Below are positions 9,119-17,482 of a stretch of 64,000 bases of DNA, piece after piece (the stretch's first letter is position 1; each line of letters opens with the position of its first letter). Source of the stretch: an uncultured Flavobacterium sp. (lineage in GTDB: Bacteria > Bacteroidota > Bacteroidia > Flavobacteriales > Flavobacteriaceae); NCBI GenBank assembly GCA_913061465.1, contig CAJXSU010000002.1, positions 62,001 to 126,000 of the forward strand, in the 5' to 3' direction. Position numbers and translations under genes: made by a program. A model generated the notes under the pieces. It was not told the origin of the DNA, made no database searches, and saw only the letters and a program-made list of their open reading frames with translations.

Positions 9119-9154
9119 AACAAAAAAAGCGGCTTTTCATCCGCTTTTTTTGTT
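9119..9154. terminator. Bidirectional intrinsic terminator
   Basis: A 14-bp perfect inverted repeat (AACAAAAAAAGCGG / CCGCTTTTTTTGTT) with an 8-nt loop. It gives a GC core with A/T tracts on both sides. It separates the convergent secreted protein gene from the aromatic operon and overlaps the last codon of the latter. Confidence 0.88.
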
Positions 9155-10235
9155 ATCCATTCATCACTTTTTCTTGATGATTAATAGATTCTTGGTGAAT
9201 GGCTTTAAATACCCTTAAAATAAATTCTTCACTTAATTTATTCTGCTCGCCCTCTAGAATCATTTTACCTAAAATTTCGTTCCATCGCTTAGATTGTAAT
9301 ACCGCTACGTTCTTATCTTTCTTAAGTGCTCCAATAGCATCTGCTATTTTCATACGTTTCCCTAAAATATCTATCAATTGATGATCTATAACATCAATCT
9401 GAGTTCTCAACGTATTTAATGAATTTCTATAGTCTGCTTCTGTATCGGTCTCTTTTCTAATCTTTAAATCTTCCATCATTTGAATAAGAGTATCAGGAGT
9501 TACTTGTTGTGCAGCATCACTCCACGCATTATCTGGATCAACATGGGTTTCAATCATTAAACCATTAAAATTTAGATCTAAGGCTGTTTGGGATACTTCA
9601 AAAATCATATCTCTTTTTCCAGTAATATGAGATGGGTCACATATTAGTGGTAAATCTGGAAATCGGTTTTGTAATTCTATGGCAATTTGCCATTCTGGAT
9701 TATTACGATACCTAGTTTTTTCATAAGTAGAAAAACCTCTATGAATCACTCCTAAGTTTTTAATATCAGCAGAATATAACCTTTCTATTCCTCCAAGCCA
9801 AAGAGCTAAATCTGGATTTACTGGATTTTTTACTAATACTATTTTGTCCGTGCCTTGTAAAGCATCTGCAATTTCTTGAACTATAAATGGACTCACTGTA
9901 GATCTTGCGCCAATCCACAACAAATCAATATCATGCTCAAGAGCTAATTTTACATGCGCTGCATTGGCTACTTCTGTAGCGGTCTTCATTCCAGTTTCTG
10001 CCTTTACTTTTTGAAGCCATTTTAACCCAAGTGCACCCACACCTTCAAAATTTCCTGGCCTAGTTCTAGGCTTCCAAATTCCTGCTCTAAAATAGTTTAC
10101 ATCAGAATCTTTTAATTCGTGCGCGATCTTTAATACCTGATCTTCTGTTTCTGCACTACAAGGCCCTGCTACTACGAGTGGATGATCTAAACTTAAATCA
10201 TCCAACCATGTTCTTAATTCTTTTGTATTCTTCAT
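9153..10235 (-). CDS. Bifunctional DAHP synthase / chorismate mutase
   Basis: A 360-residue cytoplasmic enzyme. The N-terminal part (about 15-260) is a KDPG-aldolase-type 3-deoxy-7-phosphoheptulonate synthase (VVAGPCSAET, GIWKPRTRPGNFEG, ICDPSHITGKRD). The C-terminal part (about 270-355) is an AroQ-type chorismate mutase (RTQIDVIDHQLIDILGKRMKI). It condenses PEP and erythrose-4-phosphate to enter the shikimate pathway, and rearranges chorismate to prephenate. The fusion is common in Bacteroidota. It is the last gene of the aromatic operon, 68 bp after tyrA. Confidence 0.95.
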   Translation of the reverse strand: MKNTKELRTWLDDLSLDHPLVVAGPCSAETEDQVLKIAHELKDSDVNYFRAGIWKPRTRPGNFEGVGALGLKWLQKVKAETGMKTATEVANAAHVKLALEHDIDLLWIGARSTVSPFIVQEIADALQGTDKIVLVKNPVNPDLALWLGGIERLYSADIKNLGVIHRGFSTYEKTRYRNNPEWQIAIELQNRFPDLPLICDPSHITGKRDMIFEVSQTALDLNFNGLMIETHVDPDNAWSDAAQQVTPDTLIQMMEDLKIRKETDTEADYRNSLNTLRTQIDVIDHQLIDILGKRMKIADAIGALKKDKNVAVLQSKRWNEILGKMILEGEQNKLSEEFILRVFKAIHQESINHQEKVMNG

Positions 10236-10303
10236 CTTTACTTGTTAAATTTTGCTTCTTATTTTTATTTGTTATCTTTTATTATTACTCGATTTACTAG
10301 GTA

Positions 10304-11152
10304 TTATTTAATGCCTTTAAGTATAGCTGCAATATGATTTGTTTCTTGCATCTCATCAAAAACTTGATCAAATTTATGCTCTTCCATCAGTTTTTTAAAT
10401 TGTTTTAAATTTCCAATATATTCGTCAAGAGTTTCAATAATATTCTCTTTATTTTGTTCGAAAATAGGAGTCCACATTACAGGAGAGCTTTTTGCTAACC
10501 TAACGGTAGACTCGAAACCACTTCCAGCCATATCAAAAATATCACGTTCATTTTTTTCTTTCTCTATCACTGTTTTACCCAACATAAAAGAACTAATGTG
10601 AGATAGGTGAGATACATATGCGATATGCTTGTCGTGTGAAACAGCATCCATATATCGAATTCTCATTCCTATTTTAGAGAAAATCTCTAAAGCCTTTTCT
10701 TGTAATTTAAAAGCTGTCTTCTCTACCTCACAGATGATGTTTGTTTTTTCTTTATATAATCCTAGCATAGCTGCTTTTGGTCCTGAAAATTCTGTTCCAG
10801 CAATGGGATGGGCTGCTAAAAAATTTCTTCTTTTTGGGTGGTCTTTAACAGCCTCACAAATACGTTGTTTAGTAGATCCTGCATCAATAACTAAGGCGTT
10901 ATCATTTACAACATCTAATATCTTTGGTAATACACTTAAAGTAGCATCAACGGGTATGGTTATAAATACCACCTCTGCATCTTGCACATCATCAAGACTA
11001 GCTTCTTGATGAATTACGCCGTGCGCTATAGCTTCTTTAATATGGCTGTTATTTAAATCTACACCATAAATAATAGCATCTGGATATTCTTGTTGAATAT
11101 CTAGTGCAAAACTCCCGCCAATTAAACCAGTACCAATGATAAAAACCTTCAT
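10304..11152 (-). CDS. tyrA: Prephenate dehydrogenase
   Basis: A 282-residue NAD(P)-dependent enzyme converting prephenate to 4-hydroxyphenylpyruvate for tyrosine synthesis. The Rossmann motif GTGLIGGSFAL is at the N-terminus. AAHPIAGTEFSGP and the helical dimerisation half with SHLSHISSFMLG are typical of TyrA. No C-terminal ACT regulatory domain is present, so control is probably through the operon's leader rather than through feedback on this protein. It starts 1 bp after the aminotransferase stop, so it is translationally linked. Confidence 0.93.
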   Translation of the reverse strand: MKVFIIGTGLIGGSFALDIQQEYPDAIIYGVDLNNSHIKEAIAHGVIHQEASLDDVQDAEVVFITIPVDATLSVLPKILDVVNDNALVIDAGSTKQRICEAVKDHPKRRNFLAAHPIAGTEFSGPKAAMLGLYKEKTNIICEVEKTAFKLQEKALEIFSKIGMRIRYMDAVSHDKHIAYVSHLSHISSFMLGKTVIEKEKNERDIFDMAGSGFESTVRLAKSSPVMWTPIFEQNKENIIETLDEYIGNLKQFKKLMEEHKFDQVFDEMQETNHIAAILKGIK

Positions 11153-11153
11153 C

Positions 11154-12296
11154 TTACAATCTTTCTAATGCTTCCTTAATTTTTTCTTCAGATACACACA
11201 ATGAAAATCGAATATACCCTTCACCACTACTCCCAAAAATAAAGCCAGGTGCAATAAAAATATCTTTGTTATACAATAAATCATCTACCATATTTTCCGC
11301 TTTTACTCCCTCAGGAGTTTTTGCCCAAACAAACATACCTGTAGTGTTTTTATCGTAACTACACCCAAGAGTATCTGCTATTTTCCAAACTAATTTTCTT
11401 CTATTTTTATATACCTTATTCATTTCAGAAAACCAAGATGAACTAACTTTTAAAGCAGAAATAGCTCCTTGTTGTATTCCATAAAACATTCCAGAATCCA
11501 TTTGTGTTTTCACTTTCAAAACTTCTTTTAAAAATGAGCTTGCACCCAACAACATCCCAACTCTCCATCCTGCCATATTAAATGATTTACTTAAAGAGTT
11601 TAATTCTAGTGCTGTTTCCTTTGCTCCTTTTACACTTAAAATGCTAAGCGGATTATTGTTTAATATAAAACTATATGGGTTGTCATTTATAATTAAAATT
11701 TGGTGTTTTTTACCAAAAGCTATTAATTTTTCAAACAGAGCTTGAGTTGCTTTTGCACCGGTTGGCATGTGAGGGTAATTTACCCACATCATTTTTATAT
11801 TGGATACATCCTCTTTTTCAAGTTCTTCAAAATCTGGCTCCCAGTTATTTTCTGAAGTTAACTCGTAAAAAATAGGAGTAGCCTCAACTAAATTGGTAAC
11901 TGATGTATAGGTTGGGTACCCAGGGTTTGGGATTAATACCTTATCTCCTTTGTTTAAAAAAGCCATAGATATGTGTAAAATTCCTTCTTTACTCCCCATA
12001 AGTGGAAGGATTTCGTGATCTGAACTTACTTCAACATTATACTTGTTTTTATAAAAATCTGCCACAGCTTCCCTAAACTCCGGTAATCCCTGATAGCTTT
12101 GATACTTATGAGCTCCTTCAATAACAACTGCTTGTTGAATAGCTTCAATTACTTTGGCAGGAGGCTGTAAATCTGGACTACCAATCCCCATATTTATAAT
12201 GGGTTTACCTTCAGTTGACAGTGCTCTAACCTCTCTAAGTTTCTTAGAAAAATAATATTCTTGAACCGTATCTAATCTATTGGCTGCTTTCATCAT
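11154..12296 (-). CDS. PLP-dependent aminotransferase (aromatic operon)
   Basis: A 380-residue class I/II aminotransferase. NPGYPTYTS, the NDNPYSFI stretch and the Schiff-base lysine in NSLSKSFNMAGWRVG are visible. Given its place between pheA and tyrA it very likely transaminates phenylpyruvate or 4-hydroxyphenylpyruvate (or prephenate), giving Phe and Tyr. The sequence also resembles LL-diaminopimelate and aspartate aminotransferase relatives, so exact specificity is not certain. Its start codon overlaps the pheA stop by 4 bp (ATGA), indicating translational coupling. Confidence 0.88.
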   Translation of the reverse strand: MMKAANRLDTVQEYYFSKKLREVRALSTEGKPIINMGIGSPDLQPPAKVIEAIQQAVVIEGAHKYQSYQGLPEFREAVADFYKNKYNVEVSSDHEILPLMGSKEGILHISMAFLNKGDKVLIPNPGYPTYTSVTNLVEATPIFYELTSENNWEPDFEELEKEDVSNIKMMWVNYPHMPTGAKATQALFEKLIAFGKKHQILIINDNPYSFILNNNPLSILSVKGAKETALELNSLSKSFNMAGWRVGMLLGASSFLKEVLKVKTQMDSGMFYGIQQGAISALKVSSSWFSEMNKVYKNRRKLVWKIADTLGCSYDKNTTGMFVWAKTPEGVKAENMVDDLLYNKDIFIAPGFIFGSSGEGYIRFSLCVSEEKIKEALERL

Positions 12297-13120
12297 TTTC
12301 TACCATTTTTATAGGTTCCTAAAATTTTGAAATCTTCAGCCATAATGTCAATAATTTTTACCAATTTTTGGTACTCTGTATATTCGTCAAAAGTTACATC
12401 TACAAAGAAGGAATATTTCCATGGAGTTTCTATGACAGGTAAGGATTGTATTTTGGTTAAATTCATTTTACAATCACTTAATACATTTAAAACTGCAGCT
12501 AAACTTCCTCTTTTATGACTTAATTCAAATTTTAATGATGCTTTATTAATGTCATCATTTGAAGTATTTGGCAGTTCTGTTTGAACAATCACAAATCTTG
12601 TTGAATTGTCTTTAATAGTCTGTATATCATCTTCTAATACCTGTAACCCAAAAATTTCAGCTGCAATTTTTGGAGCAATAGCTGCAATACCCTTAATATT
12701 TTCTTTTGCAATTCTTTTGGCAACCTCAGCCGTGTCTACATCTTCAACTAATTTAATGTGAGGGTGCTTTTTAAAAAACTCTTTACATTGTAATAATGCC
12801 ATAGGATGAGACCAAACCTCTTTGATACTTTTTATTGTTTGCCTAGGTAATGCCATCAAATGGTGATGAATATTTAAATATTTTTCCCCTATAATATGCA
12901 AATTATTTGAGTCTATGAGTGCATAATTTGGTATTATAGAGCCAGCAATCGTATTTTCAATAGCCATAACACCATCAGTAGCTGAGCCATCTAATAAATG
13001 AGCTACTAAGGCGTCAAAAGACATGCATTCTTTTAATTGAATGTTTTCACCATAAAAGTCTCTTGCTACTTTATGATGATTAGAACCCTCTGCTCCTTGT
13101 ATGGCAATAATTTTATTCAT
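12293..13120 (-). CDS. pheA: Prephenate dehydratase
   Basis: A 275-residue enzyme converting prephenate to phenylpyruvate. The periplasmic-binding-protein-like catalytic part (about 1-180) carries DGVMAIENTIAGSI and the DNSTRFVIV motif, whose Thr-Arg-Phe is essential in the family. An ACT domain (about 190-270, HKRGSLAAVLN and IQSLPVIETPWKYSFFVD) binds Phe for feedback inhibition. There is no fused chorismate mutase; that activity is on the last gene of the operon. It is the first structural gene after the leader peptide and attenuator, so it has both enzymatic and transcriptional feedback. Confidence 0.94.
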   Translation of the reverse strand: MNKIIAIQGAEGSNHHKVARDFYGENIQLKECMSFDALVAHLLDGSATDGVMAIENTIAGSIIPNYALIDSNNLHIIGEKYLNIHHHLMALPRQTIKSIKEVWSHPMALLQCKEFFKKHPHIKLVEDVDTAEVAKRIAKENIKGIAAIAPKIAAEIFGLQVLEDDIQTIKDNSTRFVIVQTELPNTSNDDINKASLKFELSHKRGSLAAVLNVLSDCKMNLTKIQSLPVIETPWKYSFFVDVTFDEYTEYQKLVKIIDIMAEDFKILGTYKNGRK

Positions 13121-13127
13121 TTATATC

Positions 13128-13157
13128 AAAAAAAAAATCTCGAATTAGATTCGAGAC
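13128..13157 (-). terminator. Attenuator terminator upstream of pheA
   Basis: On the minus strand, an 8-bp perfect stem (TCTCGAAT / ATTCGAGA, 3-nt loop) is followed directly by ten T residues. It lies inside the leader, 8 bp before the pheA start codon, so it must be conditional. Seven bases ending the leader-peptide region (TTGAGAC, 13197-13191) can pair with GTCTCGA (13157-13151), which would break the terminator stem and act as an antiterminator. Confidence 0.85.
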
Positions 13158-13193
13158 TTTCAGTTATATAGTTTTTACAATATACGTAGCGTC

Positions 13194-13256
13194 TCAACTT
13201 TTGCTAAAAAAGTAAAAGTAGAAAAAGAAGCTATTCCAAACGTATTGCATATTCAT
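13194..13256 (-). CDS. Aromatic-rich leader peptide of the pheA operon (20 aa)
   Basis: An ATG-initiated reading frame of 20 codons ending in TGA, upstream of the attenuator hairpin. It includes the run FFFYFYFF. In total there are six Phe, three Tyr and one Trp, so half the residues are aromatic. This is the arrangement of ribosome-mediated attenuation as in E. coli pheL. If charged tRNA-Phe or tRNA-Tyr is scarce, the ribosome stalls in the run, leaving TTGAGAC next to the stop codon free to pair with the terminator arm. If not, the ribosome reaches the stop, covers that segment and transcription ends. Homology to known leaders is not claimed; the function is inferred from architecture. Confidence 0.85.
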   Translation of the reverse strand: MNMQYVWNSFFFYFYFFSKS

Positions 13257-13274
13257 GTTAAATTTTAATCCCGA

Positions 13275-13305
13275 CAAATCTAAGTATTAAATTTACATAA
13301 ACAAA
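13275..13305 (-). promoter_or_regulatory. Promoter of the aromatic leader and operon
   Basis: On the minus strand, TTTG (13305-13302) and TAGATTTG (13282-13275) are separated by 19 bp, an excellent fit to the Bacteroidota TTTG-N(about 19-21)-TAnnTTTG promoter. Transcription would start near 13269, a dozen bases before the leader peptide ATG. Confidence 0.75.
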
Positions 13306-13576
13306 TAATAGTGTCCTGATTTTTAAATAAATACGAAATCAATAAATTAGTGTCTGTTTTTTTAACATTTTAATAACCAATAAGTAAAAAAAGGGTTTTT
13401 AGACAATAACAGTATTATGAATTTGTTATGTTTTAAATTGCAGATTTTTGTCTTTATTTGCCTTACAAAAAAAGCAACTCTTTTAATTTAACTTTAGTTT
13501 ATAAGACTAATTGTAGAAATTAGAAAAAACTGAAAAGCTTAAAAAGAAATTATTCTAAAGAAAAATAAAAACCCAC
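13306..13576. other. AT-rich intergenic region
   Basis: The stretch between the aromatic operon promoter and the DUF3857 gene. It is very AT-rich. I see no convincing -7 element for the downstream gene, no hairpin and no small gene. Confidence 0.6.
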
Positions 13577-15529
13577 ATGAAACCGATTAATAGCTTCATT
13601 TTATTTCTATTTATTACTTTCACAAGTTTTGCACAAACTGAACCCTTCTTTAAAAATTACGATTGGGAATTAAAACCAAAGTATACTATAGAGTCATCTG
13701 ATAAAGATATGATTGCTATAAAAGATAAAGTGATAACTGAATTTATTTTTGAAGACCAAAATTTAATAGAATACTATCTAGAACATAAAGTATTATGGTT
13801 AAATTCTGATGATAGAATTGAAGAGTATGCTAAAGTTTATTTACCCGTTGCTAACGAGGCATCTCAAGTGGTAATAAATGTTCGAATTATTAAGAAAACA
13901 GGAGAGATTATTGTATTAGATAAATCAAGAATTTTACGGTCTGAAGATGATGAAACAGGGAGGGATTTCAATTATTTTTCTTTTGATGATATTGAGAAAG
14001 GGAGCATAATTGAATATTATTATGTTGCAAAAAGACGTCCAAAATTTCAAGGTGCAATAGTGGATATTGAGAGTGATTATGACAAACAAACTGTAGAGTT
14101 TGATTTGTACGCACCAAGCAATTTAAGTTTTAGCTTCAAAAGTTTTAATTTAGAAGCTACTGTAAAAAAAAATGAAAGTTTTAAAGAAAAAACACATTGG
14201 AAGTTCTCGGCTAAAGACATCAAGGCTGTAAGAAAAGAAGAAAAGGCTCCTTACACCGCTGCAATTGGTTTTATTATGTATAAATTACATGAAAATACCA
14301 CCAACAATGCTATTATTGATTCTTATAATAATGTCGCTCAAAATTTATTTGATTTCTATTATTCAACATACAGCGAATTAGAAAAAAAACTCATACATAA
14401 ATTTGCTAAAAATTTCAAATTTGATGATGAATTTAATGATGAAAATAAAGCAAGAATTATTGATTTATATATTAAAGAAAATATATTCATCTCAGAAAAT
14501 GATTCTGAAAACTTAACAAACGTATTAAAAACTAAAACTGCAAATGAAACAGGAATTATAAAACTATATATTGCTTTATTTGAAAAATTTGATGTTACGC
14601 ATGAAATGGTTCTCACTACCAACAGATTACTATTGAAATTTGATAAAGATTTTGAGGCTACCAATTTTTTACAAGAATTTTTATTTTATTTTCCAGCATC
14701 AAAAAAATACCTTTCGCCTAGTAAATTTGGTACTAGATTTGGTTTTCCACCCCCTTACTTCATGAATAATTTCGGTCTTTTTATAACTGGATATGATATC
14801 AATGGTAAAAGAAAAGCTTTTTCAGAAGTGAAATTTATAGAAGGTATTTCTGCAAGCTTATCTAGTGATGAAATGTTTATAGAGGTAAAATTTAATACTG
14901 AAGATTTGACTAAAAACAAGATAGCATTAGAGAGAAAATTAAATGGATATTATGCCATGAACTTACACCCTTTTATGAATCTTATTCAGCCAAAGCGTAT
15001 AAATGAGGTAATAGACCAATATTTTGTTCAGAATAGTGATAAAAATGCCAAGGTATTAAAAAGAGAATTTATTAATAAGGATCCAAGTCTTTTTGGAGTA
15101 AAACCCTTTGTGGTAAAATTTGATATTGACTCAAAGTATTTTGTTGAGAAGAAAGGTGATAAATACCTTTTTAAGCTTGGAGATTTAATAGGTCCTCAAA
15201 TGGAAATGCAACAAGAGAAAAAAAGAATTCTACCTTTGGAAGCAGAGTTTAATAGAAGTTATTACAGAACGATAAAAATACACATACCTGAGGGATACCA
15301 AATTTCAAATTTAGAGGACATTACCATAAAAAATAGCTACGCTACAAAAGAAAAAGAACTCTTTATTTTTGACTCTTATTACACTTTAGAAGGAAATGTA
15401 TTAACCGTTACTGCAGACGAACATTACAGAGAAACTTTTGTAGCACCAGAAATATTTGAGGCTTACAGAACTGTGATTAATAGTGCTGCAGATTTTAATA
15501 AAGTTACCCTTATTTTAGAACCTAAATAA
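13577..15529 (+). CDS. Secreted DUF3857-domain protein
   Basis: A 650-residue protein with a Sec signal peptide (ending in TSFAQ). Residues about 55-210 match DUF3857 in style: a beta-rich domain with VVINVRIIKKTGEI, followed by FSFDDIEKGSIIEYYYV. The middle section (about 250-380) corresponds in position to the transglutaminase-like domain often seen in this family, but I see no clear Cys-His-Asp triad, so it may be inactive. A beta-rich C-terminal third follows. It probably works in the periplasm and its function is unknown. It is followed 9 bp later by the DUF2237 gene. Confidence 0.75.
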   Translation: MKPINSFILFLFITFTSFAQTEPFFKNYDWELKPKYTIESSDKDMIAIKDKVITEFIFEDQNLIEYYLEHKVLWLNSDDRIEEYAKVYLPVANEASQVVINVRIIKKTGEIIVLDKSRILRSEDDETGRDFNYFSFDDIEKGSIIEYYYVAKRRPKFQGAIVDIESDYDKQTVEFDLYAPSNLSFSFKSFNLEATVKKNESFKEKTHWKFSAKDIKAVRKEEKAPYTAAIGFIMYKLHENTTNNAIIDSYNNVAQNLFDFYYSTYSELEKKLIHKFAKNFKFDDEFNDENKARIIDLYIKENIFISENDSENLTNVLKTKTANETGIIKLYIALFEKFDVTHEMVLTTNRLLLKFDKDFEATNFLQEFLFYFPASKKYLSPSKFGTRFGFPPPYFMNNFGLFITGYDINGKRKAFSEVKFIEGISASLSSDEMFIEVKFNTEDLTKNKIALERKLNGYYAMNLHPFMNLIQPKRINEVIDQYFVQNSDKNAKVLKREFINKDPSLFGVKPFVVKFDIDSKYFVEKKGDKYLFKLGDLIGPQMEMQQEKKRILPLEAEFNRSYYRTIKIHIPEGYQISNLEDITIKNSYATKEKELFIFDSYYTLEGNVLTVTADEHYRETFVAPEIFEAYRTVINSAADFNKVTLILEPK

Positions 15530-15538
15530 TAATTTTTT

Positions 15539-15898
15539 ATGGAACTTAATATTTTTGGAGACCCACTTATTCCGTGTTGTACCAATCCAATGACCGGATA
15601 TTTTAGAGATGGTTTTTGTAAAACCATTTCAGAAGATACCGGAACACATACAGTTTGTGCAATAGTAACTAAAGAGTTTTTGGCCTATTCTGTATCAAGA
15701 GGAAATGATTTAATGACACCCATACCCCATTGGAACTTTCCGGGCTTACAACCTGGAGACAAGTGGTGTTTGTGTATTTCAAGATGGTTAGAGGCTGAAA
15801 AAGCAGGGAAAGCACCCCCTATTGTTTTAGAGGCTACCCATCAAAAATCATTACAGTATGCTTCTTTAAAATTGTTGCAGCAATATGCCTATGTGTAG
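15539..15898 (+). CDS. DUF2237 family protein
   Basis: A 119-residue soluble protein with no signal peptide. The motifs CCTNPMTGYFRDGFC, GNDLMTP and PGDKWCLCISRW are the hallmarks of DUF2237 (PF09996), a widespread family of unknown function. Its conserved cysteines (CC near residues 13-14, C27, and CLC near 80) could bind metal, but no such role is established to my knowledge. It is probably co-transcribed with the DUF3857 gene and ends 10 bp from the convergent oxidoreductase gene. Confidence 0.85.
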   Translation: MELNIFGDPLIPCCTNPMTGYFRDGFCKTISEDTGTHTVCAIVTKEFLAYSVSRGNDLMTPIPHWNFPGLQPGDKWCLCISRWLEAEKAGKAPPIVLEATHQKSLQYASLKLLQQYAYV

Positions 15899-15908
15899 AA
15901 AGCCTTTT

Positions 15909-17150
15909 TTATTTGAGAGAGGCTATAACTTGCAACGCAGCTTTTTCTCCAGCGATCATTGCCGCATTTAAAGAGCCATTTAGTTGCACATCCCCTGCTA
16001 AATAAACACCTGAAGACAGCTGTGTTTCTGAGGGTGAAACTTCATATTTTATATCTTTTAAATCTGGCAATGCTCTTTTTATGTTATAAATAGCCAAGAA
16101 AGTAAGGTGGTCTATAGTGCACTCTTCTTTTAATTGTTTGATAACAGCAGCTATTAATTGTTTTTCAGAGAACTGATGTGCTTTAACTACGGTTACTGAC
16201 AATAATTCTTCAGTATTATTAGTATCAGTAGCTACACTCGTATGATAAAAAATATTATTAACTAGACCATGTGCATTGCACATTAAACCAATCATAGGTT
16301 TGTTTATCATCCTTTTTTTGGCCGTAAAATAAAGGGTTTGACAAGATTTCCAGATAAGATTTTTTGGAGGCGCATCTCTTACTAGTTTACTAGCATCTGT
16401 AGCAATAATTGTTGCAGTACTTGCTAACTTATCTCCTGAATGTAGCAAAATTTCCTCTTCAGAAACTAAGGTTACTTTGGTGTTATATTGAAAAGTTGTG
16501 TTGCTAAGATTGGCTACCAACTGTTTAGAAATTTCTTCCATACCTCCTTTAGGAAGTACAGCCAAACCTTCTCCAAACATTTTAAACACAAATTCAAACA
16601 TTCTACTAGAGGTTGTTAGCTCATTTTCTAAAAATATTCCTGTAAAAAATGGAGTAAAAAACTGAGTTATGATTTGAGATGAAAACCCAAACTCTTGCAA
16701 ATACGCTTTGGTGCTTGTTTCATCTGATAAAAAAATAGCCTCCATAGATTTGTTTTTCAATTTCATATTTAATTGAAAAATCTTAAACTTATCAGATAAT
16801 GTTCCCACTTTTGAAAAGAGTGTAGAAAAAAGTGTAGAAATATCTCTTAAAGGATCTCCAATAATTTGTTGTTTTCCTTTTTTAAAAATAACTGCACCAG
16901 GCTTTAATTTTTGAAGTTTAAGCGCTTTAAAATCTAAATATTTTTGAGCTGCCGGATACGAAGATAGTAACACTTGAAACCCACGATCTAGTTGAAAACC
17001 ATCTGTAATATCAGTTTTAACTCTCCCCCCTGCTCTGTCTGATGCTTCAAGAATAATTGGATAATAGCCTTTGTTTTCTAAAACTTGAGCTGCTACCAAA
17101 CCACTTACTCCTGCTCCAATAATATATATTTTTGAATCTTTTTTCATCAA
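15909..17150 (-). CDS. FAD-dependent amine-oxidase/phytoene-desaturase-like oxidoreductase
   Basis: A 413-residue flavoprotein. The dinucleotide-binding motif IYIIGAGVSGLVAA is followed by EASDRAGGRVKTD, the GG-motif of the amine oxidase/protoporphyrinogen oxidase/carotenoid desaturase superfamily. A C-terminal FAD contact is at VYLAGDVQLNGSLNAAMIAGEKAA. The substrate cannot be read from sequence; squalene- or carotenoid-type desaturation and amine oxidation are all possible. It is a single gene, convergent with DUF2237. A second Met directly follows the first and could be the start instead. Confidence 0.85.
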   Translation of the reverse strand: MMKKDSKIYIIGAGVSGLVAAQVLENKGYYPIILEASDRAGGRVKTDITDGFQLDRGFQVLLSSYPAAQKYLDFKALKLQKLKPGAVIFKKGKQQIIGDPLRDISTLFSTLFSKVGTLSDKFKIFQLNMKLKNKSMEAIFLSDETSTKAYLQEFGFSSQIITQFFTPFFTGIFLENELTTSSRMFEFVFKMFGEGLAVLPKGGMEEISKQLVANLSNTTFQYNTKVTLVSEEEILLHSGDKLASTATIIATDASKLVRDAPPKNLIWKSCQTLYFTAKKRMINKPMIGLMCNAHGLVNNIFYHTSVATDTNNTEELLSVTVVKAHQFSEKQLIAAVIKQLKEECTIDHLTFLAIYNIKRALPDLKDIKYEVSPSETQLSSGVYLAGDVQLNGSLNAAMIAGEKAALQVIASLK

Positions 17151-17482
17151 CAGTTTTTAATTAAAAAGTTCTTTGTAAAACTACTATTTTATATTCTTAA
17201 ATAATTATTAATTATTTTGCTTTTTTTCATTAAAATTACTTGTTTACTCCTAGACTTTGGTTTGTTTATTCTGATATGGATGGTGCAATTAATTATATAT
17301 ACTAACTTTCTTTTTAAGACTTTAAAACAAAGGAACTCAGAACATGGTATTCGAAAAATACGAGTTAAATACAACAGATAAACTCATGGTGGACTTATCT
17401 AAAATATTATGATAAAAAAATCCTTTTAAGCACAAAGAGCCACCTTAAAGGTGGCTCTTGATGATTATAAAAATAAATCTTA
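17151..17482. other. Intergenic region with terminator hairpin
   Basis: A 332-bp stretch. The only clear structure is the hairpin at 17435-17459. Short reading frames exist on both strands (for example 23 codons at 17344-17412 on plus), but none shows a family resemblance or a promoter. Confidence 0.6.
17435..17459 (-). terminator. Intrinsic terminator of the three-gene secreted-protein operon
   Basis: A near-perfect 10-12 bp inverted repeat (AAGAGCCACC / GGTGGCTCTT around TTAAA), 24 bp after the stop of the last operon gene on the minus strand. The T tract after the stem is short and interrupted (TTTGTGC, then TTTTTTT about 20 bp on), so strength is uncertain. Confidence 0.65.

Noticed and set aside
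17189-17374. Minus-strand 61-codon frame
   Set aside because: Low-complexity, rich in Ile/Lys, with no family likeness; it lies in an AT-rich intergenic region.
17344-17412. Plus-strand 22-residue frame starting MVFEKYELNTT
   Set aside because: Protein-like composition, but too short, with no promoter, no recognised motif and no supporting context.
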